Source: Rhizobium sp. ICMP 5592 (GTDB lineage Bacteria; Pseudomonadota; Alphaproteobacteria; Rhizobiales; Rhizobiaceae). From it: 64,000 nucleotides of DNA. A program made the position numbers and the translations under genes. A model generated the notes under the pieces. The model did no database searches. It had not been told where the DNA came from and worked only from the letters and a program-made list of their open reading frames with translations. The first letter of the stretch is position 1. The number at the start of each line of letters is the position of its first letter. The DNA lies in assembly GCF_009498525.1 (NCBI RefSeq), contig NZ_QSNT01000003.1:513977-577976 (forward strand). The letters run 5' to 3'. Below are positions 23,566 to 32,922 of the stretch, piece after piece.

Positions 23566-23856
23566 ATGAAGATCGGAAACGTGATCCATAAAGGGCTGCG
23601 CCGCTTCATCGAGGATGATGATGGTTCCGACCTGCAATCCGCCTTCGTGCCGAAGCTGCGGCGAATTATCTCTTTCCTTCAGGACATGGAACAGGAAGAG
23701 GAATTACCGACGGTTCCGAGTTGGAAAGCCCATCAATTGACAGGCGACCGCAAAGGCAGCTGGAGCCTGTTTGTCACGAAAAACTGGCGATTGACGTTTC
23801 GAATAGACCGGACGGAAATTGAGATCATCGACCTCGATTATGAAGACTATCACTAG
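23566..23856 (+). CDS. higB: HigB-type toxin of a type II toxin-antitoxin system
   Basis: HigB toxins are RelE-fold ribosome-dependent mRNA endonucleases that stop translation. The 96-residue protein has the RelE/HigB pattern: KGLRRFIEDDD, then an alpha-helical pair, WKAHQLTGDRKGSWSLFVTKNWRLTFRID and a C-terminal DLDYEDYH. The ending is usual for HigB (D-x-x-D-Y-H). No ribosome site precedes the ATG. It lies 9 bases upstream of the antitoxin gene, which is the toxin-first order typical of hig loci. Confidence 0.9.
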   Translation: MKIGNVIHKGLRRFIEDDDGSDLQSAFVPKLRRIISFLQDMEQEEELPTVPSWKAHQLTGDRKGSWSLFVTKNWRLTFRIDRTEIEIIDLDYEDYH

Positions 23857-23865
23857 GAGGTGGTC

Positions 23866-24201
23866 ATGAACGCTATACAGGGCATCCGCATGAAAAACCC
23901 AGCCCATCCCGGCGGCTTCGTCAAAAGCGAGATCATCGAGGCTCTTGAGCTTTCCGTCACCGACGCGGCCAAGGCGCTCGGCGTCACACGCCCGGCCCTC
24001 TCCGCTCTTCTCAACGAACGAGCGCATCTTTCGCCGGAGATGGCTCTCAGGATCGAAAAGGCGTTCGGCGTATCTATGGATACGCTGATGCGAATGCAGA
24101 ATAGCTACGACATTGCTCAAACTCGAAAGCGAGAGGGAGAGATCGAGATCGCACCATTCAAGGCGAAGCCCAGCGATCCGCCGTCAACGCAACCAAAATG
24201 A
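23866..24201 (+). CDS. higA: HigA-type antitoxin, XRE-family HTH
   Basis: HigA binds and neutralises HigB and represses the operon. The 111-residue protein has a helix-turn-helix (LSVTDAAKALGVTRPALSALLNERAHLSPEMALRIEKAFGVS, about residues 30-72) with the HigA-type start MKNPAHPGGFVKSEII. A perfect AGGAGG (23855-23860) precedes the ATG at 23866, in strong contrast to the toxin. A GTG at 23860 in the same frame lies within that site and is rejected. The C-terminal tail is charged and Pro-rich. Confidence 0.92.
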   Translation: MNAIQGIRMKNPAHPGGFVKSEIIEALELSVTDAAKALGVTRPALSALLNERAHLSPEMALRIEKAFGVSMDTLMRMQNSYDIAQTRKREGEIEIAPFKAKPSDPPSTQPK

Positions 24202-24215
24202 CCCCAAATGGGTAA

Positions 24216-25541
24216 TTAAACCCCCGGCTCTCGCCGCGCCAATATCTTGTCGATCCGCATGCCGTCCAAGTCGATGATCTCGAAATGCCAGCCGTCGAAT
24301 GTGAAGCTTTCGCCGACATCCGGAAGGTGGCCGAGATGATAGAGCGCAAAGCCGGCGAGCGTGTGGAAGTTGCTGTCTTCGGAACGATCGCGCAGACCCA
24401 GCCGCTCGAACGCGTCATAGGCCGGCATCATGCCTTCCATCAGCAGCGAACCATCGGCGCGTTCGACGACATCCGGACTCTCGTTCTCCATGTCGGGCAG
24501 ATCGCCGGCAATGGCTTCCAAAAGGTCCGTCTGGGTGACGATCCCCTCCAGGCTGCCATATTCATCGATGACCATGGCGAGGCGCACGGGTGCGCGCTTG
24601 AAGCTTTCCAGCACCTTGAAGACGGCTGTGGCTTCATGGACGATCAACGGCTGGCGAATGACCGCCATCGGATCGAGCGGCTTGCCGTTCAGAAGCTGAT
24701 CGAGAAGATCCTTCTTCAACACCATGCCGATCGGCTCATCTATTGTCCCTCGGCCAATGAGAAGCTGCTCGAAACGGCTTTCCCGGATGGTTTTCTGTAT
24801 CTCCTCGGCCGTGTCGTCGGCGTCGATCCAATCGACTTCCAGCCGGGGTGTCATGATGTCGGAAACGTCCCGGTCGCCGATGTTGAAGACGCGCTCGACC
24901 AGCTCCTGCTGCGCCTGCTCCAAAAGGCCAGCCTCCTGGCTTTGGGCAACCAGAAGCTTGATTTCCGCTGGCGAATGCAGCGAGCCTTCGCCGGTACCCG
25001 GTCGCAGGCCGAAAAGCCGCAGAACCAGATTGCCGAGACCGTTCAGCACCGTGATCGCCGGGCGAAGCAGGAAGAGGAAGAGGCCGAGCGGCCGCACGAC
25101 GCTCAAGGCCGTGCCTTCGCTGCGCTGCAATGCCAGACTCTTCGGCGCGAGTTCGCCCAATACGATATGCAAAGCAGTGATGATGATGAAGGAGATCGCA
25201 ACCGCGACGGCATGCGATCCCGCCGCAGCCCAGGAGCCGGGCAGGAAGGCAAGAAGCGGCTCGAGGAGATGGGCGAGTGCGGGTTCACCGACCCAGCCAA
25301 GCGCAAGTGAGGAGATGGTGATGCCAAGTTGCGTGGCGGCGAGATTGGCGTCGAGATTGTCGACCGCCTTTTGCAGCGCCTTGGAGTTCATCCGCCCTTC
25401 GGCGACAAGCTCGCTCACGCGGCTGCGCCGCACGGAGACGAGAGAAAACTCGGCGGCGACGAAAAATCCATTGGCTGCCACAAGAAACAATACAGCGAGT
25501 ATTCCGAGAATATCGAAAATACTGCCATCAGACCCAGACAT
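24216..25541 (-). CDS. CNNM/CorC-family membrane protein (hemolysin-like)
   Basis: The protein has 441 residues. Domain order: an N-terminal DUF21 (CNNM) membrane domain with about four helices (ILGILAVLFLVAANGFFVAAEFSLVSVRRSR), a CBS-domain pair (VSDIMTPRLEVDWIDADD; FKRAPVRLAMVIDEYGSLEGIVTQTDLLEAIAGD), and a C-terminal CorC_HlyC transporter-associated domain. The family is linked to magnesium or cobalt efflux and Mg homeostasis; the hemolysin name is historic. It converges on higA, whose stop is 14 bases away. The start is at 25541, where MSGSDGS precedes the first helix directly. Confidence 0.9.
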   Translation of the reverse strand: MSGSDGSIFDILGILAVLFLVAANGFFVAAEFSLVSVRRSRVSELVAEGRMNSKALQKAVDNLDANLAATQLGITISSLALGWVGEPALAHLLEPLLAFLPGSWAAAGSHAVAVAISFIIITALHIVLGELAPKSLALQRSEGTALSVVRPLGLFLFLLRPAITVLNGLGNLVLRLFGLRPGTGEGSLHSPAEIKLLVAQSQEAGLLEQAQQELVERVFNIGDRDVSDIMTPRLEVDWIDADDTAEEIQKTIRESRFEQLLIGRGTIDEPIGMVLKKDLLDQLLNGKPLDPMAVIRQPLIVHEATAVFKVLESFKRAPVRLAMVIDEYGSLEGIVTQTDLLEAIAGDLPDMENESPDVVERADGSLLMEGMMPAYDAFERLGLRDRSEDSNFHTLAGFALYHLGHLPDVGESFTFDGWHFEIIDLDGMRIDKILARREPGV

Positions 25542-25682
25542 GCTTCCCTTCCGGGCGGTTCAGCGCCACGTATTATTGATCGAAAACAAAACTATCACGC
25601 TTTGTAGCTGTACGGCAGCCGAAGCGGCAATTTCTTGTCGATATGGAAACAGTTTTCTCTCTTTCCAGTCGGGAGAATGCGC

Positions 25683-28600
25683 TCAGGCTATTTCCCTCAG
25701 CCGCTCGGCGGTCTGCAGGTCGACGGAGACGAGCTGGGAAACGCCCTGCTCGGCCATGGTGACGCCGAAAAGGCGATCCATGCGCGCCATCGTGATGGGA
25801 TTATGGGTGATGACCACAAACCGCGTCTCGGTCGAGGCGGACATCTCGTCCATCAGATTGCAATAGCGCTCGACATTGTGGTCGTCGAGCGGCGCGTCCA
25901 CTTCGTCCAGCACGCAGATCGGCGCCGGATTGGTGAGGAAGACGGCGAAGATCAGCGCCATAGCCGTCAATGCCTGCTCGCCGCCGGAGAGTAGTGTCAT
26001 CGTCTGCGGCTTCTTGCCCGGTGGGCGGGCAAGGATTTCGAGGCCCGCTTCCAGCGGATCGTCAGATTCGATCAGTTGCAGCTCAGCCGTACCGCCGCCG
26101 AAGAGATGGGTGAACAGCCGCTGGAATTGTGCGTTGACGACGTCGAAAGCGGCGATCAACCGTTCCCGGCCTTCGCGGTTGAGGCTCTGGATCGCGCCGC
26201 GCAGCTTGCGGATGGCGTCGATAACGTCGTCGCGCTCCTTGATCAGGGCCTGCAGCCGCTCGGTCAGCTCCTTGCTTTCTTCCTCTGCCCGCAGGTTGAC
26301 GGCGCCCAGGCGCTCGCGCTCGATCCTCAACCGCTCCAGCTCACGCTCGACCTCGCGAGGATCGGGAATATCCTGCATCACCGCCAGCCCCGCGAGCCGC
26401 AGCGCTTCGTGCGGCTCGACATTGAGCGCTTGGCGGATGCGCAGCTCGCTCTCCTGCCGGCGCTCGCGGGCCGATACCAGCCGCTCCTCGACGCGCCCGC
26501 GCTTTTCACGGCTTTCCGCCAGTTCGGACAGGGCCGTCGTGGCCTGCCGGTCGGCATCACGCTGCACGATTTCCGCTTCCGCCAGGCGGTCGGCCGCGAC
26601 GCGACGGGCCTCCTCGGCCTTTTGCAGTTCATTCATCAGAGCACGGCGCTTGTCGTCGAATTCATCCGGAGCGAGGTCAAGCTCGGCGGCCTCATCGCGC
26701 GCCTCTTCCTCGCGGTCGCGCAGGGTCTGGATATGCTCCTCGGCACTGGCGGCACGCTGGTTCCAGCCATCGCGCTCCTGCTGGATCGCCAGGATGCGGC
26801 GTTGCCGGGCTTCATTTTCCCGGTTCAATCCTTCATGACGGGCGCGGGCTTCGGCCAGCACGCCGCGATCGGTCGCGACTTCCACCTGCTGGTCGCGCAG
26901 CTTGAGGTCGATGGCGGTCAAATCCGGCGCGTCTTCCAGCTCGATGCGGGCATTTTCATCCTGCACCATCACCTCTTCCATCTGCGCCTGCAGCTGGCTG
27001 ACAGCCTCGGTGATGACATCCCGACGGCGGATCAGATCACCGGAAGCACGTTCGGCTGCAACCAGGGCTTCGCGGGCTTCCGCGAGATGGCGGGCCGCAA
27101 GGCGGCTGGCATCGCGGGCGACGGCCAAGCGGCCTTCCTCTGACCGAATTGCCTCGCCGGCCGCGGCCAGGCGCTCTTCAGCCTCAAGCAGGACATCGCG
27201 TGCAAGTTCGACTTCGGCCTCAAGCTCGGCAAGGCGGTTCTTCTGCGCCAGCCGCAAGGCGGCGGCGCTGGGCGCATCCGCGCCGCTCACATGGCCGTCC
27301 CAGCGATAGACGGCACCTTCCTTGGTCACAAGCCGTTGTCCCGGCTTCAACGCCGGCATGAGACGCAGGGCATCCCCGGCCGCGACAAGGCCGATCTGGC
27401 GCAAACGACGCGTCAGGGCAGCCGGCGCGCCGACATGAGAAATCAGCGGCTTCACACCTTCCGGCAAGGCGGGATCGGCAGTGCCGCTGCCATTGTCCGA
27501 CCAGTACGCAGGTGCCTGCGGATCCAGCGGTGATTCCAGATCGTCACCGAGCGCTGCGCCAATCGCGGTCTCAAGGCCGCGATCGACACGCAGCTCTTCG
27601 GCAACCGGCGCGAAGGTGCCGGAGGCGGCGCCCGCTGCCAGCATCTTCGAAATCGTGCGCGCTTCCGTCTCCAGGGCATTCAGCCGCGAGCGGGCCTGAT
27701 CGGCCGGCGCGCGCGATAGAGCTTCGGTCTCGCGGGCCTTGGCAAGAGCCGTTTCAACACGCTGGATTGCCGCCTCTGCATCGGCAACGACACCTTCGGC
27801 GGTTTCGACAATATCGCGTTTTTCGCCAGGATCCGGCAGCACGGCAATTTTCTCATCAATTGCAGAAAGCTCGCGGTTCGCCTCGTCCATCTGGCGTTCC
27901 AGCCGCATCTTGCGGTCGGCGAGATCGCGAATGGCGCGTTCGAGCTGGTTGCGCGCGGCAGCGGCTTCAGCACGTTCCGCCGTCAGCGCGGTGAAGATAC
28001 GTTCGCTATCGGCAAGCTTGGAAGCAGCCTCCTCAAAAGCCTCGCGCGTCTCCTCGGCAAGCCGGCCGGAATCGGCCAGAATCTCGGCAATATCCGCTTC
28101 CTCGGCGTCGAGCTTGGCCAGAATCGTAGCGTTATCGGCAACAAGACGCTCTTCGCGACGGATATCCTCGGCGAGTTGCGCCAGCCGGCGGGTCAACTCA
28201 TCGCGACGGCGCAGGATACGGTTGGCATCCTCTTCCAATTGATTGCGGGCGAACTGGAGCCGTTGCAGGGCGGCTGCCGCTTTTGCCTCGTCTTCACGCA
28301 ATTCCGGCAGCTTGAAGCTGGCGATGCCCTGCGCCTTCGCCGCTTCCATCTGCAACTGCGCCTTTTCGGCGACCAGAACGGTTGCCTGGTTAAGGCCGCT
28401 GTCAGCCTCCGCTTCCGCCTCCTTGGCCTGCACCCAATGGATATGCAGGAGCATCGCCTCGCGGGCACGGATGTCGGCAGACAGCATCTTGAAACGATTG
28501 GCCTGACGGGCCTGACGCTTCAGGCTCTCGATCTGGCTTTCCAACTGCGAGGTCACATCGTCCAGACGCTCGAGATTGCCTTCGGCGGCGCGCAGGCGCA

Positions 28601-29144
28601 GCTCCGCCTCGTGGCGGCGCGAATGCAGGCCGGAAATACCGGCCGCCTCTTCCAGAAGCTGGCGACGGGCCTGGGGCTTCGCCTGGATCAGTTCGCCAAT
28701 ACGTCCCTGGCCGACCATGGAGGGCGAGCGTGCGCCGGTCGATGCATCGGCAAACAGCAGCTGCACGTCCTTGGCGCGGGCTTCCTTGCCGTTGATGCGA
28801 TAGAGCGATCCCTGTTCGCGTTCGATACGGCGGGTGACCTGGATTTCATCGCTGTCATTGAAAGCGGCAGGTGCCGTGCGGTCGCTATTGTCGAGATAAA
28901 GGCCGACTTCCGCGGTGTTGCGTGCCGGGCGGTTGCCGGAACCGGAGAAGATGACGTCGTCCATGCCGGAGGCGCGCATGTTCTTGTAGGAATTCTCGCC
29001 CATCACCCAGCGCAGCGCCTCGACGAGGTTCGACTTGCCGCAGCCGTTCGGACCGACGACGCCGGTCAAACCGCGCTCGATGACGAATTCCGCTGGTTCC
29101 ACGAAGGATTTGAAGCCGACGAGACGAAGCCTGTTGAACTTCAT
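25683..29144 (-). CDS. smc: Chromosome segregation ATPase SMC
   Basis: SMC dimers form the condensin ring with ScpA and ScpB and organise the chromosome near the origin. The 1153-residue protein has Walker A GPNGCGKSN (residues 32-40), two long coiled coils rich in Glu/Arg/Ala (about 170-480 and 650-990), a hinge near 500-630 with GTFAPVAEELRVDRGLETAIGAAL, the ABC signature LLSGGEQALTAMAL and Walker B PICVLDEVDAPLDD. The start fits exactly the family's opening MKFNRLRLVGFKSFVEPAEF. It is preceded by a palindromic repeat and the DsbA-like gene on the same strand. Confidence 0.97.
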   Translation of the reverse strand: MKFNRLRLVGFKSFVEPAEFVIERGLTGVVGPNGCGKSNLVEALRWVMGENSYKNMRASGMDDVIFSGSGNRPARNTAEVGLYLDNSDRTAPAAFNDSDEIQVTRRIEREQGSLYRINGKEARAKDVQLLFADASTGARSPSMVGQGRIGELIQAKPQARRQLLEEAAGISGLHSRRHEAELRLRAAEGNLERLDDVTSQLESQIESLKRQARQANRFKMLSADIRAREAMLLHIHWVQAKEAEAEADSGLNQATVLVAEKAQLQMEAAKAQGIASFKLPELREDEAKAAAALQRLQFARNQLEEDANRILRRRDELTRRLAQLAEDIRREERLVADNATILAKLDAEEADIAEILADSGRLAEETREAFEEAASKLADSERIFTALTAERAEAAAARNQLERAIRDLADRKMRLERQMDEANRELSAIDEKIAVLPDPGEKRDIVETAEGVVADAEAAIQRVETALAKARETEALSRAPADQARSRLNALETEARTISKMLAAGAASGTFAPVAEELRVDRGLETAIGAALGDDLESPLDPQAPAYWSDNGSGTADPALPEGVKPLISHVGAPAALTRRLRQIGLVAAGDALRLMPALKPGQRLVTKEGAVYRWDGHVSGADAPSAAALRLAQKNRLAELEAEVELARDVLLEAEERLAAAGEAIRSEEGRLAVARDASRLAARHLAEAREALVAAERASGDLIRRRDVITEAVSQLQAQMEEVMVQDENARIELEDAPDLTAIDLKLRDQQVEVATDRGVLAEARARHEGLNRENEARQRRILAIQQERDGWNQRAASAEEHIQTLRDREEEARDEAAELDLAPDEFDDKRRALMNELQKAEEARRVAADRLAEAEIVQRDADRQATTALSELAESREKRGRVEERLVSARERRQESELRIRQALNVEPHEALRLAGLAVMQDIPDPREVERELERLRIERERLGAVNLRAEEESKELTERLQALIKERDDVIDAIRKLRGAIQSLNREGRERLIAAFDVVNAQFQRLFTHLFGGGTAELQLIESDDPLEAGLEILARPPGKKPQTMTLLSGGEQALTAMALIFAVFLTNPAPICVLDEVDAPLDDHNVERYCNLMDEMSASTETRFVVITHNPITMARMDRLFGVTMAEQGVSQLVSVDLQTAERLREIA

Positions 29145-29153
29145 GGGCCGATC

Positions 29154-29220
29154 TCCACCCTCCCCTTGAGGGGGAGGGTCGGACCGAAGGTCCGGGGTGG
29201 GGTGATCATGCGTTCACCCC
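29154..29220. repeat. Palindromic intergenic repeat element
   Basis: Three nested inverted repeats sit between smc and the DsbA-like gene: CCCTCCCC with GGGGGAGGG around TTGA, CGGACC with GGTCCG around GAA, and flanking CACCC with GGGTG. The style matches rhizobial intergenic palindromic elements. A reduced relative is at 45901-45924. It is likely to form an RNA structure in a readthrough transcript. Confidence 0.7.
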
Positions 29221-29303
29221 AGAAGTCATCCTCCGCAAGGGGGAGGCAATAAAAAGCGGGCGCACAGGTTTCCCCGCCGCCCGCCATTTGCAAAATGCGC
29301 GGG

Positions 29304-30041
29304 TCAGAGAAGGCTGTCGATAAGCTTCGACATGGCACCAACCGACATGTCTCCTGCGTAACGCTTGCCGTTGATCAGGAAGGTCGGCGTCGCATTGACG
29401 CCGAAGTCCTTGGCTGCACGTTCCCTAACTGAGTTGACATCATCCAGAAGCTTCTGGTTCGTCAAGCACTTCGTAAAGCTATCCTCAGTAAAACCAGCAA
29501 GTTTCGACATTTGCAGCAATGCGGCACGGCCATCGACGTCAGGCGAAGCCCAGGCGATCTGCTGCTTGAACAGCATTTCGACCATCGGCATGTACTGTTC
29601 CTGCGGCGCGCAACGGGCCAGCATAAAGGCGGCGGCGGCTCGCGGATCGAACGGGAATTCGCGGATAATGAAGCGAACCTTGCCGGTATCGACGTATTTC
29701 TGCTTGATGGCATCAAAGGTCGTGACGGCGAAATGCGCGCAGTGCGGGCAGGTCAGCGACATGTATTCGACGATCTTGACCGGGGCATCTTCCTTGCCGA
29801 GCGCGATTTCCGGCAGGGAGCCGGGCTTCAACACTTCGTTCATGTCGACGCTGCCATCGGCCGACGGAATTGCGTCTTCCGGCGAAGAGCCCGCAGCAGT
29901 GGTCTCCTGCGCACCACCGACCGTCGTGGCGTTGGCGGCGGATGCCGTGTCGGCAAAGGCAGCGAACGCTACCGAGAGGGCCGCAACGGCGCTGCCGCCC
30001 AGCAGGTGGCGTTTGGTCAAGAGCATGTCGGACATCGGCAT
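29304..30041 (-). CDS. DsbA-family periplasmic thiol oxidoreductase
   Basis: The protein is about 245 residues: a signal sequence with a Tat-like start (LTKRHLLGGSAVAAL ... ASA), a Thr/Ala/Ser-rich linker and a DsbA-like thioredoxin fold (Thioredoxin_4). The redox motif is CPHC in EYMSLTCPHCAHFA, with cis-Pro in GVNATPTFLINGKRYAG. Two further Cys (LARCAPQEQ, TKCLTNQ) may pair. It probably oxidises or isomerises disulfides outside the inner membrane. ATG 30041 was chosen; 30035 and 30026 are close alternatives, and the longer frame to 30125 adds an unlikely N-terminus. It lies upstream of smc and downstream of the DUF721 gene on the same strand. Confidence 0.87.
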   Translation of the reverse strand: MPMSDMLLTKRHLLGGSAVAALSVAFAAFADTASAANATTVGGAQETTAAGSSPEDAIPSADGSVDMNEVLKPGSLPEIALGKEDAPVKIVEYMSLTCPHCAHFAVTTFDAIKQKYVDTGKVRFIIREFPFDPRAAAAFMLARCAPQEQYMPMVEMLFKQQIAWASPDVDGRAALLQMSKLAGFTEDSFTKCLTNQKLLDDVNSVRERAAKDFGVNATPTFLINGKRYAGDMSVGAMSKLIDSLL

Positions 30042-30208
30042 AGAGTCACCCGTCGTTAAGGAGGTCTGTGAATGGTCCATTGCGATATAACGGCTCGTTG
30101 CCGCTAACAAGGCACGGTTGACCAACTTTCTTCAAAGAATTGTGACCTGGAGAAGACGAACAGGTTAAATTATCGTCAGAATTGCATGGGATAGGCGATT
30201 GAACCGGT

Positions 30209-30706
30209 TTACCTGCCCCGCTTCCAGACCATAGCCGTCCCCAGCCTCTGGATTGCGGCACGCAGCTTGTCGTCCTCGATACCGTCCATCATCCCCTCCA
30301 GCTTCCGGGCCGCCTCGCCCTTCAATGGCGGCGGAGTGCGGGAGCGTCTTGACGCAACCGAGACCGGCTTCTGGACGATGCGGATCTGGCTGACGGCGTG
30401 GAAGCCGAAGAAGCCATTGATGCGCTGGATGAGTTCACCCTGGGCATGGGTGAGGAACAGGGCGCGGGCTCCCTCGCAGGCGATGGTCAGTACACCGGGC
30501 TGATAGCGACCGTCGTCGCCCGAACCGCTACGCTTGGCCCAGGCGATCTTTTCCGGCCGCGTGCATTCGGCGAAATCATCGCCGGCGATCTCGTCCCAGG
30601 ATCCGAGCAGTGCCGTGTTGATCCCGGCACGCTTTGCCAGCACCGGATCGATGATGCCGTTGGTCAGTTCGGAAATCTGCTTCTCGCCTTTTCGGGGATA
30701 ACTCAT
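30209..30706 (-). CDS. DciA-like DUF721 protein
   Basis: The protein is about 165 residues with a DUF721 domain (GIINTALLGSWDEIAG-like start; GVLTIACEGARALFLTHAQGELIQRINGFFG). DUF721 proteins include DciA, which loads the replicative helicase DnaB in many bacteria; that role is likely here but not shown. A basic Arg/Lys-rich tail (SVASRRSRTPPPLKG) follows the domain. ATG 30706 is preferred; TTG 30772 would add 22 basic residues. It is divergent from mutY, with only about 90 bases between, so the promoters overlap. Replication, repair and segregation genes cluster here. Confidence 0.82.
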   Translation of the reverse strand: MSYPRKGEKQISELTNGIIDPVLAKRAGINTALLGSWDEIAGDDFAECTRPEKIAWAKRSGSGDDGRYQPGVLTIACEGARALFLTHAQGELIQRINGFFGFHAVSQIRIVQKPVSVASRRSRTPPPLKGEAARKLEGMMDGIEDDKLRAAIQRLGTAMVWKRGR

Positions 30707-30792
30707 CTGAATAGCGGTCCGGAACCTCGTTTGCGCGTCCGGGACCTTGATCGCCCGGCGCTGCTTGGCCAAGTATAGAGCACTTCCCCTCG

Positions 30793-31893
30793 ATGCGGCA
30801 AATCATGACGATGACATCCCAATTCCCGACGGCCGCATCCCTACTTGCCTGGTACGACCGCCATCACCGCGACTTGCCCTGGCGAATCTCGCCGCCGATG
30901 GCTGCGCGGGGGATCCGGCCCGATCCCTATCATATCTGGCTATCGGAGGTGATGCTGCAGCAGACCACAGTGCCGGCGGTCAAAGCCTATTTCGCCAAAT
31001 TCCTCGAGCGCTGGCCGACGGTCGGCGATCTCGCGGCGGCACCGACCGATGACGTCATGGCCGCCTGGGCGGGTCTTGGCTACTACGCCCGCGCCCGTAA
31101 TCTGAAGAAATGCGCGGAAGCCGTGGCAGCGGAGCATGGCGGGCGCTTTCCCGACACCGAGGACGGGCTGCGGGCCTTGCCGGGGATCGGCGATTACACA
31201 GCCGCGGCAGTCGCAGCCATCGCCTTCAATCGGCAAGCGGCCGTCATGGACGGCAATGTCGAGCGGGTCATCTCCAGGCTCTATGCCGTCTCGACGCCGT
31301 TGCCTGCCGGCAAGCCCCTGATGAAGCAGAAGGTGGCCTTGCTGACGCCTGCCGACCGCCCCGGCGATTTCGCGCAGGCGATGATGGATCTGGGCGCGAC
31401 GATCTGCACGCCGAAACGGCCGGCCTGTGCGCTCTGTCCTTTCAACAATGCCTGCGAGGCGCTGGCCTCGCATGATCCGGAGTATTTTCCGGTGAAGGCG
31501 GCGAAGAAGGATAAGCCGGTGCGGCAGGGAGCCGCTTTCGTCGCGGTGAATGCCGAGGGTGAGATCTATCTACGCCGGCGCATCGCAAGCGGCCTGCTCG
31601 GCGGCATGACCGAAGTTCCGACCACCGGCTGGACGGCGCGGATCGACGGAGAAACCGGCACCGATGCCGCCCCCTTCCCGGCCGACTGGCAGGCAGCGGG
31701 GACCGTGACGCATGTCTTCACCCATTTCGAACTGCGGCTGTCGATCTATCGCGCTCAAGTGGCATCGGGCAGCAACCGCAATGACGGATGGTGGGAACCG
31801 GTTACAAATCTTGAAGCCCAGGCCCTGCCGACCGTCATGAAAAAAGCGATCACCCAGGCTATTCCTCTCGCGTTTAGCAAAGCCAGCGCCTAA
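30793..31893 (+). CDS. mutY: Adenine DNA glycosylase
   Basis: MutY removes adenine mispaired with 8-oxoguanine. The 366-residue protein has a HhH-GPD fold: LPWR near the start, EVMLQQTTVPAV, ALPGIGDYTAAAVAAIAF (helix-hairpin-helix), the catalytic MDGNVERVISR (Asp), and the [4Fe-4S] cluster motif C-x6-C-x2-C-x5-C in CTPKRPACALCPFNNAC. A C-terminal NUDIX-like domain for 8-oxoG recognition follows from about residue 245. Starts at 30793 and 30805 are both possible; neither has a clear ribosome site. It shares a short divergent promoter region with the DUF721 gene and leads into a HAD gene 17 bases on. Confidence 0.95.
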   Translation: MRQIMTMTSQFPTAASLLAWYDRHHRDLPWRISPPMAARGIRPDPYHIWLSEVMLQQTTVPAVKAYFAKFLERWPTVGDLAAAPTDDVMAAWAGLGYYARARNLKKCAEAVAAEHGGRFPDTEDGLRALPGIGDYTAAAVAAIAFNRQAAVMDGNVERVISRLYAVSTPLPAGKPLMKQKVALLTPADRPGDFAQAMMDLGATICTPKRPACALCPFNNACEALASHDPEYFPVKAAKKDKPVRQGAAFVAVNAEGEIYLRRRIASGLLGGMTEVPTTGWTARIDGETGTDAAPFPADWQAAGTVTHVFTHFELRLSIYRAQVASGSNRNDGWWEPVTNLEAQALPTVMKKAITQAIPLAFSKASA

Positions 31894-31910
31894 CCATCAG
31901 GAAATGATTC

Positions 31911-32525
31911 ATGACGACGGAAATCCGGCATATTGTCTTCGATATCGGTAAGGTTCTCATTCATTACGATCCAAGCATTCCCTACAGCCGTATCATTCCC
32001 GACGAGGCTGAGCGTGACTGGTTCCTCACCAATGTCTGCACGCATGAATGGAACATCGAGCAGGATCGCGGCCGGACCTGGGAAGAGGCCGAGGCACTGC
32101 TGATTGCCGAACATCCGGAGCGCGAAGAGCAGATCCGCGCCTTCCGCAAGCATTGGCACGAGATGGTGCCGCATGCCTATGACGACAGCATCGCCATCTT
32201 CGAAGGACTGATCGCGGAGGACCGAGACGTCACCATGCTCACCAACTTCGCCTCAGACACGTTTCGCGAGGCGCAGGCGCGCTTCGATTTCCTCAACAAG
32301 CCGCGCGGCGTCACCGTGTCCGGCGATATCGGCCTGATCAAGCCGGATGTCGCGATCTATGACACCCACGCGAAAAGCTTCGGTCTCGACCCGGCGTCGA
32401 CGATCTTCATCGACGATTCCATCGCCAACGTCGAAGGCGCGAGGGCGGCCGGCTGGCATGCAGTTCATTTCACCGGCGCTGCGAAGCTGCGCAACGATCT
32501 CGCCGCCTATGGCATTAAGGTTTGA
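31911..32525 (+). CDS. HAD-superfamily hydrolase, YihX-like
   Basis: The protein has 204 residues. HAD motif I is HIVFDIGKVLIHYD, in which the second motif Asp is replaced by Gly (D-x-G), as in the YihX/sEH phosphatase branch that has DxGNV. Motif II Thr is in MLTNFASD, motif III Lys in GLIKPDVAIY, and motif IV is IFIDDSIANVEGARAAGW. The substrate is unknown; sugar phosphates are typical. It lies 17 bases after mutY and 4 bases before the SnoaL-like gene, an operon of three. Confidence 0.88.
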   Translation: MTTEIRHIVFDIGKVLIHYDPSIPYSRIIPDEAERDWFLTNVCTHEWNIEQDRGRTWEEAEALLIAEHPEREEQIRAFRKHWHEMVPHAYDDSIAIFEGLIAEDRDVTMLTNFASDTFREAQARFDFLNKPRGVTVSGDIGLIKPDVAIYDTHAKSFGLDPASTIFIDDSIANVEGARAAGWHAVHFTGAAKLRNDLAAYGIKV

Positions 32526-32529
32526 ACCT

Positions 32530-32895
32530 ATGATTTTCGACCCGGCAGAACGCATCGCCCTGTTTCACGACGCCATCAACAGGCTCGACTACGAGACGAT
32601 CGAGAATTTCTTCGCGGAAAACGCCACCTATGTTTCGAACGGCGTCGGCAGCCTTGCCGGCCGGGAGGCGATCATGGAGGCCTTCCGCGGCTATTTCGAC
32701 ACCTATCCCGACCAGACGGCCTCCAATTCATTGGTGGAAACGCTGACGCCGCTCTCCGGCCGCTCCGTCTGGTCGGTGCGGGCGACGAACAGCAAGACCG
32801 GCAAGCCGCTCATCCGCGAGGGCGAGGAGACGATCACCTTCGACCAAGATGGCCGCGTCGTGCGGGTCGATGTGACGGATTATCAGGAATTCTGA
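32530..32895 (+). CDS. SnoaL-like (NTF2-fold) protein
   Basis: This 121-residue NTF2-fold protein has the SnoaL pattern: RIALFHDAINRLDYETIENFFAENATYVSNGVGSLAGREAIMEAFRGYF at the N-terminal half, then strands with EGEETITFDQDGRVVRVDVTDY. It has no catalytic residues that can be assigned safely. The ATG at 32530 follows the HAD stop by 4 bases. An earlier opening in another gene's frame is not used. The function is unknown; it is the last gene of the mutY operon and is followed by a strong terminator. Confidence 0.82.
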   Translation: MIFDPAERIALFHDAINRLDYETIENFFAENATYVSNGVGSLAGREAIMEAFRGYFDTYPDQTASNSLVETLTPLSGRSVWSVRATNSKTGKPLIREGEETITFDQDGRVVRVDVTDYQEF

Positions 32896-32922
32896 GCCAT
32901 CAGCCAAGAGGCTCAAAAGATG

